A stretch of DNA of 64,000 bases, from positions 558,001 to 622,000 of the forward strand of contig JADJLM010000002.1 of assembly GCA_016710135.1 (NCBI GenBank), in the 5' to 3' direction. Source of the stretch: Nitrosomonas sp. Its GTDB lineage: Bacteria > Pseudomonadota > Gammaproteobacteria > Burkholderiales > Nitrosomonadaceae. Positions 27,062 to 36,597 of this stretch are shown here, piece by piece. The notes under the pieces are model-generated. The model did not search any database, had not been told where the DNA came from, and saw nothing but the letters and a program-made list of their open reading frames with translations. A program made the translations under genes and the position numbers. Every line of letters begins with the position of its first letter. Position 1 is the stretch's first letter.

Positions 27062-28435
27062 GTGCATATTCATATTCTTGGTATCTGTGGAACATTTATG
27101 GGTGGATTGGCCGTACTCGCTCGCGAATCAGGTCATAAAGTTACAGGTTGTGATTTAAATGTCTATCCACCCATGAGTACACAGCTTCGCTCCCTGGGTG
27201 TGGAGTTAATCGAAGGGTATGGTCCGGAACAGTTACAGTTGAATCCCGATTTGTACGTGATTGGCAATGTTGTAACTCGAGGTAACTCGCTTATGGAAGC
27301 AATTCTCAATCAGAATCTGCCGTATAGCTCCGGCCCCCAGTGGCTTGCTGAACATATTCTCAGAAAAAGATGGGTTTTGGCCGTGGCTGGTACACATGGA
27401 AAAACAACAACGAGTTCAATGCTAGCTTGGATACTTTCTTTTGCTGGATTAAATCCAGGCTTTTTAATTGGGGGGATACCGGAAAATTTTGGTATCTCAG
27501 CACGATTAACAGGCGAGTCTATCGCCGGAGCGAATCATGATGTTTCACCTTTTTTTGTTATTGAAGCGGATGAGTATGACACGGCTTTTTTTGATAAGCG
27601 TTCAAAATTTGTTCATTATCATCCAAGAACATTAGTATTAAATAATCTTGAGTATGATCATGCGGATATTTTTTCTGATTTGGCATCGATTCAGAAGCAG
27701 TTTCACCATTTAATTCGAACTGTTCCTGGTAACGGGCTTGTCGTTGCAAATGGGCGTGAATATAGCCTTCAGCAAGTCATTGCTCAAGGATGTTGGACAC
27801 CAATCGAGCGCTTTGGGGTGCCGGCAGAATGGATTGTTAAGTTATCTTCAGAGGATGCAATTGAGGTTTATTTTAACGAGGTATATCAAGGTACATTAAA
27901 TTGGGATCTGTTGGGTGAACATAACCTAATGAATGCGTTGGCGGCAATTGCAGCAGCTCGCCATGCAGGAGTTCCCTCTCAAGTGAGCTTACGTGCTTTA
28001 TCTCAGTTTAAAAATGTCAAGCGCCGAATGGAAATAAAAGGTGTCGTCAACAAAATTACCGTATACGACGATTTTGCTCATCATCCTACTGCAATCCGAA
28101 CAACGCTAGAGGGGTTACGCAATAAAGTTGGTGAGGCTCGAATCATTGCTGTTTTGGAACCTCGCTCAAACACCATGAAAATGGGCGTATGGAAAGATAG
28201 CTTGGCTCAAAGCTTAAATATCGCAGATCAAATATTTTGCTATACCGATCAGGTCGATTGGGATGTAACGTCAGCGCTAGAATCAATCAAACATAAAGCA
28301 GTTGCATACAGCCAGATGCAAGAATTGATCAATGCGGTTACATTCATGGCGCATGCAGGCGATCATATTTTAATCATGAGTAATGGCGGTTTTGGCGGCA
28401 TCCATGAAAAACTGCTGTTAATGCTGCGAAAGTAA
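27062..28435 (+). CDS. mpl: UDP-MurNAc:L-Ala-gamma-D-Glu-meso-DAP ligase
   Basis: Murein-recycling ligase that reattaches the released tripeptide to UDP-MurNAc. It has the Mur-ligase N-terminal domain (MHIHILGICGTFMGGLAVLA), the P-loop GTHGKTTTSSMLAW, EADEYDTAFFDKRSKF and the C-terminal domain with YDDFAHHPTAI and EPRSNTMKMG. Length 457 is normal. The GTG at 27062 follows AGGTAAAGG weakly but begins with the conserved MHIHILGICGT. Confidence 0.95.
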   Translation: MHIHILGICGTFMGGLAVLARESGHKVTGCDLNVYPPMSTQLRSLGVELIEGYGPEQLQLNPDLYVIGNVVTRGNSLMEAILNQNLPYSSGPQWLAEHILRKRWVLAVAGTHGKTTTSSMLAWILSFAGLNPGFLIGGIPENFGISARLTGESIAGANHDVSPFFVIEADEYDTAFFDKRSKFVHYHPRTLVLNNLEYDHADIFSDLASIQKQFHHLIRTVPGNGLVVANGREYSLQQVIAQGCWTPIERFGVPAEWIVKLSSEDAIEVYFNEVYQGTLNWDLLGEHNLMNALAAIAAARHAGVPSQVSLRALSQFKNVKRRMEIKGVVNKITVYDDFAHHPTAIRTTLEGLRNKVGEARIIAVLEPRSNTMKMGVWKDSLAQSLNIADQIFCYTDQVDWDVTSALESIKHKAVAYSQMQELINAVTFMAHAGDHILIMSNGGFGGIHEKLLLMLRK

Positions 28436-28508
28436 ATCGATTCAATTGTCGGTGGATGCACCCCTGCCAGGGGATCGAGGGGAATCTGAGCGGCTAAGAT
28501 ACTTGACG

Positions 28509-28525
28509 TGCGACAATTTGTCGCA
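28509..28525. promoter_or_regulatory. Candidate RegA-binding palindrome upstream of regB
   Basis: TGCGACAATTTGTCGCA is a perfect 8-bp inverted repeat around a single T. It fits the GCGNC-N5-GNCGC pattern known for RegA/PrrA sites and lies 49 bp upstream of the preferred regB start. It suggests autoregulation of regBA. TTGACG at 28503-28508 overlaps its left edge and may be part of a promoter. Confidence 0.55.
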
Positions 28526-28573
28526 TGGTTTAGTTGGTTAATTTACGCTAATGTAGCATTAAAATTAAATTGT

Positions 28574-29880
28574 ATGAAAAGTAATGTGCGCACAAGTCAC
28601 ATGTTCAATCGACTCCTTCTCTCCCCACCCAACAAAAATTTATATCGGCTATTTCTTTTAAGGAGTATTGCGATCATATTGCAATGCCCTTTGTTCTTCT
28701 TGGTTTATTCTTTTATCGAACAAGATATTCCCTGGGCTGAATTGATTGCTGTCGTTGTCGGGCTAGCCATTATCAATATAATGACTTGGTATCGACTTCA
28801 TCAGAATTGGCCAGTTACCAATCTAGAATTTTTTTTACAGCTTCTGGTCGATGTATTGGCACTTACTGCGCTCTTGTATTTCAGCGGAGGATCGACCAAT
28901 CCTTTCATCTCGTTTTACTTGCTTCCACTGATTATCGCTGCAACGATCTTACCCTGGCGTTATACCTGGTTAATCGCCGCAATTTCCATCGCCTGTTATA
29001 CCATTTTATTGTTTGAATATGTTCCGTTACCCCATGATCACTCTGACGATCATAGTGCACATCTCATGGAGTTTAATCTGCACGTTTCAGGCATGTGGTT
29101 TACCTTTGTACTGAGTACCGTCTTAATTGCATGGTTTATCGTTAGAATGAGCCATTCCATTCGTCAACGAGATAAAGAACTTGCTGAAGCGCGAGAGCAA
29201 GCGCTGTGTAACGAACAAATTATTGCGCTTGGGACACTTGCAGCCGGTGCAGCCCATGAACTGGGAACACCTTTATCGACGATGGCTGTTATTGCAGGTG
29301 AGCTCCAACAGGAATTTCCTGAGAATAGTGAATATCAAAAAAATATCTATACATTGCGCGATCAAATTACGCATTGCAAGCATATATTGACTCAGCTATT
29401 GGCAAATGCCGGCCAAGCCAGAACTGAGAATGCCAGCACTCAGTCTGTTGATGTTTTTTGAAGCAGGTTCTGGATAAGTGGAAGCTCATTCGTCCGTCTG
29501 TAAAATTTCAGTATAGTTGTGATGGCCAACAACCCGTACCGCATATCATGAATACACAGTTACTCAGTCAGTCTATTCTTAATTTATTGAACAATGCGGC
29601 TGATGCATCCGTAAATCAAGTCAAAATTCGGAGTTATTGGGATCAGAATTCGCTGAATTTAGAAATTCATGATGATGGTGAAGGATTAACGCCCGAAGTA
29701 ATGCAACATGCGGGGGAAGCCTTCTTTACCAGTAAAGCGCCTGGCCAAGGTTTTGGTATTGGGTTGTTTCTCGCCAATGCCAATATAGAGCGTTTTGGAG
29801 GCAGCGTACATTTATTTAACCATCCAGAAGGGGGGGCGTGTATTCATCTTACGCTCCCACTACTACCTCAATCTTCCTAA
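28574..29880 (+). CDS. regB: Redox sensor histidine kinase RegB/PrrB, one frameshift
   Basis: Membrane sensor of the RegBA redox system controlling respiration and electron flow. About six transmembrane helices (residues 25-190) include the family motif GGSTNPF, which binds quinone in RegB. The H-box is GAAHELGTPLST. A cysteine (ITHCKHIL) lies exactly 40 residues after the phosphorylated histidine, as the redox-active Cys265 does after His225 in Rhodobacter RegB. The ATPase domain has NLLNNAADAS, DDGEG and GFGIGLFLA. A missing T in the run at 29454-29459 splits the frame; repair gives 435 residues. I take ATG 28574 rather than GTG 28508, which overlaps the palindrome; 28601 is also possible. 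Confidence 0.92.
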
Positions 29881-29907
29881 CGCAATTGCTTATACAATGA
29901 ACTGTCA

Positions 29908-30459
29908 ATGAATGTACTGAATAGCACAGAAATAGAGCAACCTTCATTGCTCATTGTCGATGATGATAGTGTTTTTTGCGAAGTGCTTACAAAAGCAATG
30001 GTTAAGCGGGGATTTGAAGTGATTTGCGCCCATACCATTGCATCTGCAATGGGAAAAGTTGAATCGTTGGTGCCTGAATACGCGATTATCGATTTAAAAC
30101 TCGCGGATGAGTCTGGCTTGACGCTCGTCGAGAAAATCAGAAAATTAGACCCAGGGACTCGAATCATCATGCTTACCGGCTATGCAAGTATCGCAACCGC
30201 CATCGAAGCCATTAAGCTAGGTGCGACTCATTACCTTGCCAAACCCGTCGATGTGAACGAGATACTCGCTGCATTTGAGCGAACATCGGGTGAAGCAAAT
30301 GTTCCTATAAGCCCTAATCCATTGTCCGTTGATCGCCTGGAGTGGGAATATATTCACCGTATTCTTGCCGAGAATAATAATAATATTTCAGTAACGGCTC
30401 GGGTTTTGAATATGCATCGCAGGACACTTCAGCGCAAACTCGCAAAAAAACCGGTTTAA
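29908..30459 (+). CDS. regA: Redox response regulator RegA/PrrA
   Basis: Partner of RegB, encoded 27 bp downstream. The receiver domain (residues 10-125) has the acidic pair in LLIVDDDSVF, the phosphorylated aspartate in AIIDLKLAD, the threonine in MLTGYAS and the lysine in YLAKPVD. A short linker with prolines leads to a Fis-type helix-turn-helix ending ARVLNMHRRTLQRKLAKK, nearly the invariant RegA DNA-binding sequence. Length 183 matches. In Nitrosomonas it could balance electron distribution between oxidases and reverse flow; that is inference from the family. Confidence 0.95.
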   Translation: MNVLNSTEIEQPSLLIVDDDSVFCEVLTKAMVKRGFEVICAHTIASAMGKVESLVPEYAIIDLKLADESGLTLVEKIRKLDPGTRIIMLTGYASIATAIEAIKLGATHYLAKPVDVNEILAAFERTSGEANVPISPNPLSVDRLEWEYIHRILAENNNNISVTARVLNMHRRTLQRKLAKKPV

Positions 30460-30466
30460 TCAGTTG

Positions 30467-31246
30467 CTACTCTTGGTCCACGCTCTGCTTATGATTAAGC
30501 GATAAGTTTGTTGCTATAGGGTTTTCTTGCTTTGTACTGGTGCGTAATTTATCAAGCCGCCCAAGTTCGTAATGGACGAAAGCGAGCGCAGTCCATGTGG
30601 GTGCAAATAAGTTAAGAAAAGGGATAAGTTGCAGGAATCCCGTTAGCAATCCGAGAGTCCAGAGAGATGGCTTGTTAGCGGCTAATAAGAAAGTCAGCTC
30701 TTCTGGATTGGCGTGTTCAGATAGCGCGTCGTAACAGAATAATCGTTGATTGAAATACGCAGCTGCAATAAACGAAATCACAATCCCTACACCGAAAAAC
30801 CACAACGGTAAAGCAATGCTCCAGAGCAATAAAAATACCAATAGCGCTGATAGTACATGCTTTAAATTACCCATAACGCTACCCCCTCGTTTTCGTTCAA
30901 GATGCGGATAATATTGTCTGGCAACAAAGTTGATGAGGGAAGGCATAACAAACAAAGCGGTTATTATTAACGTAGTGATAATAACGAGGGTAATGAAAAG
31001 AAGGGTATTAACGAATCCTTCTAAGCTGCTAGCAATTTTCAATAAATAAGATTCTTCAAGCCAATCTTTAATTTGAGTCGTTGAGATGAATTCTATGATC
31101 CAGCCTGATACCGGAGCCCAAAAGAAGTGACTTAGCGAGATCCAGATCAAGCATGAGACGAGTAATGGCCAAATGAGTATCCATTGAATCTTCAAATTAA
31201 AAAGATTACGAAAAGCAATTAAAACCGAACTGATAATTTGTGTCAT
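30467..31246 (-). CDS. EI24 domain (CysZ-like) membrane protein
   Basis: 259-residue polytopic membrane protein of the EI24/CysZ family. At least four strong hydrophobic segments are visible (about 20-40, 75-105, 135-165 and 200-225), with the conserved YFNQRLFCYDALSEHANPEE loop region between them. CysZ imports sulphate in enterobacteria, but many EI24 proteins have no assigned substrate. It converges on regA with 7 bp between stops. Confidence 0.85.
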   Translation of the reverse strand: MTQIISSVLIAFRNLFNLKIQWILIWPLLVSCLIWISLSHFFWAPVSGWIIEFISTTQIKDWLEESYLLKIASSLEGFVNTLLFITLVIITTLIITALFVMPSLINFVARQYYPHLERKRGGSVMGNLKHVLSALLVFLLLWSIALPLWFFGVGIVISFIAAAYFNQRLFCYDALSEHANPEELTFLLAANKPSLWTLGLLTGFLQLIPFLNLFAPTWTALAFVHYELGRLDKLRTSTKQENPIATNLSLNHKQSVDQE

Positions 31247-31522
31247 TGAACCTCTATCGCAATATAAAATTGAATAAGCCTAAATGTTAATAAAAAATTG
31301 ACAGTGTTTATTATATAGTTAGTTTTGTTACCTATAGAGTAAGCTCTTGTATCGTTGAGGTAATAACTGCTCATTCATTTTCTTGATACATAATTTTCTG
31401 GACAGCCTTTCGTAATTCTGCTATTAAAGAGGTGGCTGTTTTAGATATGAATGGTCTAAGAGCAGTTAATGAAGTTAAATAAAATAAGTTAATTCATCAT
31501 ATTTGTTTAATAGGAGACTAAA

Positions 31523-31660
31523 ATGAGATTTGCACTTTTTGCAGCTGTGCTAGCAGCGTTGATGTTAACCGCGTGTGGTGACCCAAAACCAGGGCAATAT
31601 CCTCCCAGCATTATGATGGAACGTGAATCAATGCCTGATAAGGGTGAAGATAAAAAATAA
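31523..31660 (+). CDS. Small lipoprotein, 45 residues
   Basis: A short gene with a clear ribosome-binding site (AGGAG, 31512-31516) before ATG 31523. The product has a signal peptide (MRFALFAAVLAALML) and lipobox LTAC with the acylated Cys at residue 18, followed by GDPKPGQYPPS and a charged tail ending KGEDKK. It ends in a strong terminator, which supports expression. The function is not known. Confidence 0.75.
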   Translation: MRFALFAAVLAALMLTACGDPKPGQYPPSIMMERESMPDKGEDKK

Positions 31661-31678
31661 GAAAATTGACTCAATTTC

Positions 31679-31711
31679 AAAACCGCCCTTCTTCACCGAG
31701 GGCGGTTTTTT
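31679..31711 (+). terminator. Rho-independent terminator
   Basis: An 11-bp perfect stem (31679-31689 and 31699-31709) rich in GC, with a 9-nt loop and T run, 18 bp after the small lipoprotein. A-rich on the other side, so it can also end the convergent MacB-like transcript. Confidence 0.9.
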
Positions 31712-31751
31712 ATTAGAGTAAAACGAGCACTGCTTAATCGTGTTTAATGCT

Positions 31752-32975
31752 CTACTCGTACCGTAGCGCATCGACTGGCTTTAAAGCGGCTGCTTTTCTA
31801 GCTGGATAAAATCCGAAAAATATTCCAATTATCGTTACAAATATAAATGCTAATCCGATCATGTTAAACGTGACAACGATGGGCATATCAGTAGATTGGC
31901 TAACCATCCAGGCGCCACCAACTCCCAGAGCAACTCCCATGAGTCCGCCTAATATGCAAATAAATAATGCTTCTAATAGAAACTGCATGAGAATGATTCG
32001 GTAGCTTGCGCCAATTGCCATACGAATGCCAATTTCCCGGGTACGTTCTGTAACCGAAACGAGCATGATATTCATGATACCGATTCCTCCGACAAGCAGT
32101 GATATTGAGGCGATTGCACCAAGCATCCAGGCCATGACTTTTGCCGTCGTACTTGCCACAGTAGCTAGCGCTGTAAGGTTGCGTACTGTAAAATCATTTT
32201 CCATTTTGTCGGTAATCCGATGACGTTGCCTCAATAATTGAGTTATTTCTGCTTCAGCCTCATCTAAAGTGTCGGATGATTTTGCTTGAACGAGCATATG
32301 ATTAATTGATCCTGGGAATTGATTGCCCAGAATTTGACGTTGTGCTGTCGTGATCGGCACAAAAACGTTGTCATCTTGATCCCGTCCACTCAAACTTTGT
32401 CCTTTGGCTGCGAGTATTCCTACCACGAGAAAGGGCTTGTTAGCAATTCTAAAGGTTCTGCCGATGGGATCTTCATTGCCAAACAAATTTTCAGCGGTAA
32501 CTTTACCTAAGACCGCAACACGTATTGCTGAACGTAGATCTGCTTCGGCGAAGATTGAGCCATCAGCTATTTCCCAATTACTAACAGGAAAGTAATCAGG
32601 CGTCACGCCAGTGATTGAAGTACTCCAATTATTGGCACTATAGCTGAGTTGAGCAATTCCTGAAATAACAGGCGCTGCTGCTTCAATACTCGGTAACTCG
32701 GCAACAGCTTGCGCATCGCTAATGGTTAATGTCCTCACACTGCCGCTACCAAACCTTAATCCTCCCGAAGAAGTAGCACCTGGAACGATAATCAATAAAT
32801 GGCTTCCCATTGAAGCAATCGTATTATTGATGTTGATCTGAGCGCCCTGGCCAATGGAGAGCATTAGTACGACTGCTGCTACGCCGATAATCATACCGAG
32901 CATCGTTAGTCCGGTTCGTAACCGATTGAGCTTTAATGCACGTAAGGCCTCACCAATAATAACGAATAGATTCAC
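31752..32975 (-). CDS. MacB-type ABC exporter permease
   Basis: Permease of a MacB/FtsX-like tripartite efflux or lipoprotein-type transporter. The N-terminus has a MacB_PCD pattern: ALKLNRLRTGLTMLGMIIGVAAVVLMLSIG as the first helix region, a periplasmic domain (about residues 50-260), then three C-terminal helices including GGIGIMNIMLVSVTERTREIGIRMAIGA. Length is 407. It is a separate ORF from the ATPase, unlike E. coli MacB. The operon order is adaptor-ATPase-permease. The substrate is unknown. Confidence 0.92.
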   Translation of the reverse strand: MNLFVIIGEALRALKLNRLRTGLTMLGMIIGVAAVVLMLSIGQGAQININNTIASMGSHLLIIVPGATSSGGLRFGSGSVRTLTISDAQAVAELPSIEAAAPVISGIAQLSYSANNWSTSITGVTPDYFPVSNWEIADGSIFAEADLRSAIRVAVLGKVTAENLFGNEDPIGRTFRIANKPFLVVGILAAKGQSLSGRDQDDNVFVPITTAQRQILGNQFPGSINHMLVQAKSSDTLDEAEAEITQLLRQRHRITDKMENDFTVRNLTALATVASTTAKVMAWMLGAIASISLLVGGIGIMNIMLVSVTERTREIGIRMAIGASYRIILMQFLLEALFICILGGLMGVALGVGGAWMVSQSTDMPIVVTFNMIGLAFIFVTIIGIFFGFYPARKAAALKPVDALRYE

Positions 32976-32976
32976 G

Positions 32977-33714
32977 TTAATTACTCAGTCTGGCTTCATC
33001 TTCAACAATATGGCCGTCTTTCAAATGGATTAAGCGATGAGCGTATGATGCAATATCATTTTCATGTGTAATTAACACGATAGTAATCCCTTGGTTGCGG
33101 TTGAGCTGTGTAAATAGAGTCATTATGTCATGGCTCGTTTGAGAATCGAGATTACCTGTAGGTTCATCAGCTAATAGAATCTGAGGTTGATTGATGAGCG
33201 CGCGACTGATGGCAACTCGTTGCTGCTGCCCACCAGAAAGTTGGTTAGGGAGATGATCCCTATATTTGCCTAAACCTATTAAATCAAGCATTGCTTGAGA
33301 TCGTTTTAAGCTCTCTTTGCGCCCAATTCCAGCATAAAGAAGCGGTATAGCGACATTTTCTAATGCTGTCATGCGTTTTAACAAATTAAAGCTTTGAAAC
33401 ACAAAGCCAATATTTTGATTACGAATACGCGCTAACTCAGCGCTATTCATGGTGGCAACATCGCGACCTGAAAGCCAATAGTTCCCACTAGTCGGTGTGT
33501 CCAGGCAACCTAAAATATTCATCAAAGTAGATTTTCCCGATCCTGAGTGACCCATGATTGCTACGAATTCGCTCTGGTTGATTGTTAAATTGATATCGAA
33601 TAATACGGGATGGTTAATCAATTCCCCCGAACGGTCTGTCAATTCGTAAGCTTTGCACAAACGATTGAGCTGGATCAAGATTGGGTTGGAAGCAGGTTGA
33701 TTGGCTACAAACAT
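32977..33714 (-). CDS. MacB-type ABC transporter ATP-binding protein
   Basis: Nucleotide-binding subunit with Walker A GHSGSGKST, ABC signature LSGGQQQRVAISRAL, Walker B ILLADEPTGNLDSQT and the H-loop VLITHE. Length 245 is slightly longer than usual because of the first 20 residues. Its stop lies 1 bp from the permease start, and its ATG shares the last base of the upstream adaptor stop, so the three genes are tightly coupled. Confidence 0.95.
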   Translation of the reverse strand: MFVANQPASNPILIQLNRLCKAYELTDRSGELINHPVLFDINLTINQSEFVAIMGHSGSGKSTLMNILGCLDTPTSGNYWLSGRDVATMNSAELARIRNQNIGFVFQSFNLLKRMTALENVAIPLLYAGIGRKESLKRSQAMLDLIGLGKYRDHLPNQLSGGQQQRVAISRALINQPQILLADEPTGNLDSQTSHDIMTLFTQLNRNQGITIVLITHENDIASYAHRLIHLKDGHIVEDEARLSN

Positions 33715-34873
33715 TAAAACATTCTGAATCTAAAGTTACTAGCAGAAGATTCTTTTGATTTGCTATTTCTAGTATCACTTACAATGATTTCATCACCTAC
33801 ATTCAAGTCACCTGAAACAATCTCGGTCAGATGGCCATCGGTTATGCCTGTGGCGACTTGCACTGGTTGCTGTATTTGATTCTTTAAACGATAAAGCTGA
33901 GTAGCACCCCCCTGTGGTACTCGGTTAGTATCGCTTATCTGCGCTTCATCACGACTTGGCTTGTATCGTAAAGCGGCATTGGAAACTCTTAGTACATCGC
34001 GTTTGTGATTGATGACAAATCGAACATTGGCGGTCATTCCAGGAAGCAAAATTCCCTCTTTGTTTTCGACCGCTGCAACTACGTTATACGTTACGACATT
34101 TTCTTGAATGGTCGGGTTTAAACGTATCTGCTTGACTGATGCTGTGAACTCACGTTCTTGGAATGCATCAACATTAAATGTGATTTCTTGTGTCGTTCGA
34201 ATTTGGCCAATATCGGCTTCAGCAACACTGATATTGATTTGCATTTGGTGAAGATCTTTTGCAATTTGGAATAAGATGGGTGTTTGAAAATTTGCTGCAA
34301 CGGTTTGGCCCACATTGACATCTCGGGCAACTACAACTCCAGAAATGGGGGAACGGATTACGCTGTAGTTAAGATTGACCTCATCACGTTCAACCGTTGC
34401 TTTGCTGATTGCAACTTGAGCTTTGGCCTGCACCAGTTGTTGTTCAAGGTCATCCAAGGCTTCTTTAGAAATGAACCCCTTTTGTAATAGCGTTCGACCT
34501 CTTAGTGCCTTATTCTGGCTAATATTCAAGGCAGCTTGGGCACTTTGATAGCTGGCTTTCGATTGAAGTAACTGTGCTCGTAGTAAAGCTTGATCCAGCT
34601 CGGCTAATATTTGTCCTTTTTGACTTGATCATTAAAATCCACATAAATTTTTGCAACTGTACCGGATACTTGTGTTCCCACATTGACTAGCTCAAGCGGT
34701 GTTAGGGTACCGTTTGCTGAAATGACCTGAATGACATCTCCTCGATCGACAAGGCGTGTTTTGTAGACTTCTTTCCCAGATGGCTGATGGTTTCGGGTAT
34801 ACCCATAGATAACAGCACTTAACGCTAGGAGGAGTAATATCACAGATAAAGTTCTGAAATTACGACGTATCAT
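33714..34873 (-). CDS. MacA-type periplasmic adaptor (RND/HlyD family), one frameshift
   Basis: Membrane-fusion subunit linking the ABC exporter to an outer-membrane channel. There is one N-terminal transmembrane helix (residues 8-26), the lipoyl half-motif VSGTVAKIYVDFNDQVKKG, an alpha-helical hairpin with long coiled coil (about residues 110-180), the second lipoyl half (IRSPISGVVVARDVNVGQTV) and beta-barrel domains. A G is missing near 34615; repair restores QILAELDQALLRAQL and 386 residues. The second reading frame's apparent start at 34529 is an artefact of that indel. Confidence 0.9.
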
Positions 34874-34968
34874 GAAAGGAGATAAAGCAAGTATTGGGAC
34901 TGTTTAGAAAATCGCTGGTAAAGTACAAAACTTTGTTAGTAGGGTCGAGTTAATTTCAAGACAATGAA

Positions 34969-36486
34969 TCAACTTTCCTCCTCAAAACTTGCAATGAACT
35001 CTTTAAGTTGTCTTAAGCGAGCTTCAACGCTCGACAATTGATAAAAATTCCCGTTGCTATAGCGAAGCGCAACCTCAAGCTGTTCAACGGCGGCATGTAG
35101 TTTGCCTTCTTGAATATAGATTTCTGCTTGAGCACGATGCTTGAGCATATGGTTGCCGAGAGCAGCATGGCATTGGGCTTCTAGGCGATAAAGATGAATA
35201 TCATCATGAATAACTTGTGATTGTTTATTTATAAAATTGAGGGCGGCTTGCGGGCCCTGGTGACTCAGTAAAGCGGCTGCATAGTCATAGATTAATGCTC
35301 GATGTTGTGGATAGCTCTTTAATGCAGCTTGATAAAGCTTAAAAGCATCCGGTATTTGTTTATTTGCAAGTTTTACCCGCGCGGCAAGCGTATCAATCAT
35401 TGCGCCTGATTGTAAATAATCACTTTCGATTAAGATAAGATCTCCAAGGGGGTGATTGTGGAGGTTTTTTATCGTTGGATCAGATTGTATCTTTTGATAA
35501 AGATTTTCTAGCTCTTTTTCAGCTCGCTTAAAGCGTTTATCCCGTAGAAGTGCATAAATTAAGCCGTAACGCTCTGCTAACTCATTTGAGTAGCGCTTAT
35601 CGTGAATACGAGAATCAAATTGCGCGACGGTATCAGTCGAATTGCCCAAAGCAGCCTTTAATTTAGCGCGAATTAGATGAAAGTCGATGCTATCTGGAAT
35701 TTGCCGGTATGGTAATTCACGCGTCCTGCTCTCGATATCCGCTATTCGCTCATAGGTTAGAGGGTGCGTCCTTAAATAAGAAGGCGCGCCATTTTCGCGG
35801 TATCGACCTGCCAGTTGCAATCTTTCAAAAAAGGCGGACATCCCATGGGGATCAAATCCTGCTCTATGTAAGATGTTAAAGCCGATTCGATCAGCTTCCT
35901 TTTCGTGTTTCCGCGTGAAATTAAGGCGTGATTGAATAGCCGCTGCTTGACTCGCGACGATCGCTGCTTGGCCAGCGTGCGGATTAGAGCGAGATGCTAG
36001 GATTGCTATGGCTAGCCCGGCAATTGTTGATATTAAACCTAGATGCTGTTGCCCTGCTATCATTCTCGCTAAGTGTTTTTGAGTTACATGTGCAATCTCA
36101 TGCGCCATAACACCGGCCAGCTCTGATTCGCTTTGTGCGGCAATGATTAACCCGCTATTAAAACCCATGAATCCCCCAGGCAATGCAAACGCATTAATGG
36201 TGGGATCTTGTAAAGCAAAGAATTCAAATGATTGGCCAGGTTGTGTTTCATTGGAAGTCGATACTAACCTTCTGCCAAGATTATTTAAGTAACTTGTTAT
36301 TTCAGGATCATCTAAAAAACTAGGATCGGCCCTGATTTGACGCATAATTTGATAACCAAGCTGTTTTTCTTGTCGGGGCGTAATGGTTGCTTGAGAGACA
36401 TCACCAAGCTCAGGTAAATCATCAGCAATGGTGGTGATTGGTAATAGCAACACCAAAATAAAAATAAAGCGATAATATTTTTTCAT
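34969..36486 (-). CDS. M48 family metallopeptidase with TPR tail (BepA-like)
   Basis: Periplasmic zinc protease of the BepA/YfgC type, which acts in outer-membrane protein assembly quality control. A signal peptide (about residues 1-21) precedes the peptidase domain with the zinc motif HEIAH (in VMAHEIAHVTQKHLARM) and the third ligand in EKEADRIGF. The C-terminal half (about 300-500) is made of TPR-like helices. Length 505 is normal. Confidence 0.92.
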   Translation of the reverse strand: MKKYYRFIFILVLLLPITTIADDLPELGDVSQATITPRQEKQLGYQIMRQIRADPSFLDDPEITSYLNNLGRRLVSTSNETQPGQSFEFFALQDPTINAFALPGGFMGFNSGLIIAAQSESELAGVMAHEIAHVTQKHLARMIAGQQHLGLISTIAGLAIAILASRSNPHAGQAAIVASQAAAIQSRLNFTRKHEKEADRIGFNILHRAGFDPHGMSAFFERLQLAGRYRENGAPSYLRTHPLTYERIADIESRTRELPYRQIPDSIDFHLIRAKLKAALGNSTDTVAQFDSRIHDKRYSNELAERYGLIYALLRDKRFKRAEKELENLYQKIQSDPTIKNLHNHPLGDLILIESDYLQSGAMIDTLAARVKLANKQIPDAFKLYQAALKSYPQHRALIYDYAAALLSHQGPQAALNFINKQSQVIHDDIHLYRLEAQCHAALGNHMLKHRAQAEIYIQEGKLHAAVEQLEVALRYSNGNFYQLSSVEARLRQLKEFIASFEEES

Positions 36487-36597
36487 GCCAGATTGGATGA
36501 TGACTTTTGATTCGAGTTCCGATAACAGCGATTTCTTGGTTAAGTTAGGTAGTTAGATTCTGCATGAAGTAAGTTAACAATATTTTGTTAGCAAATT

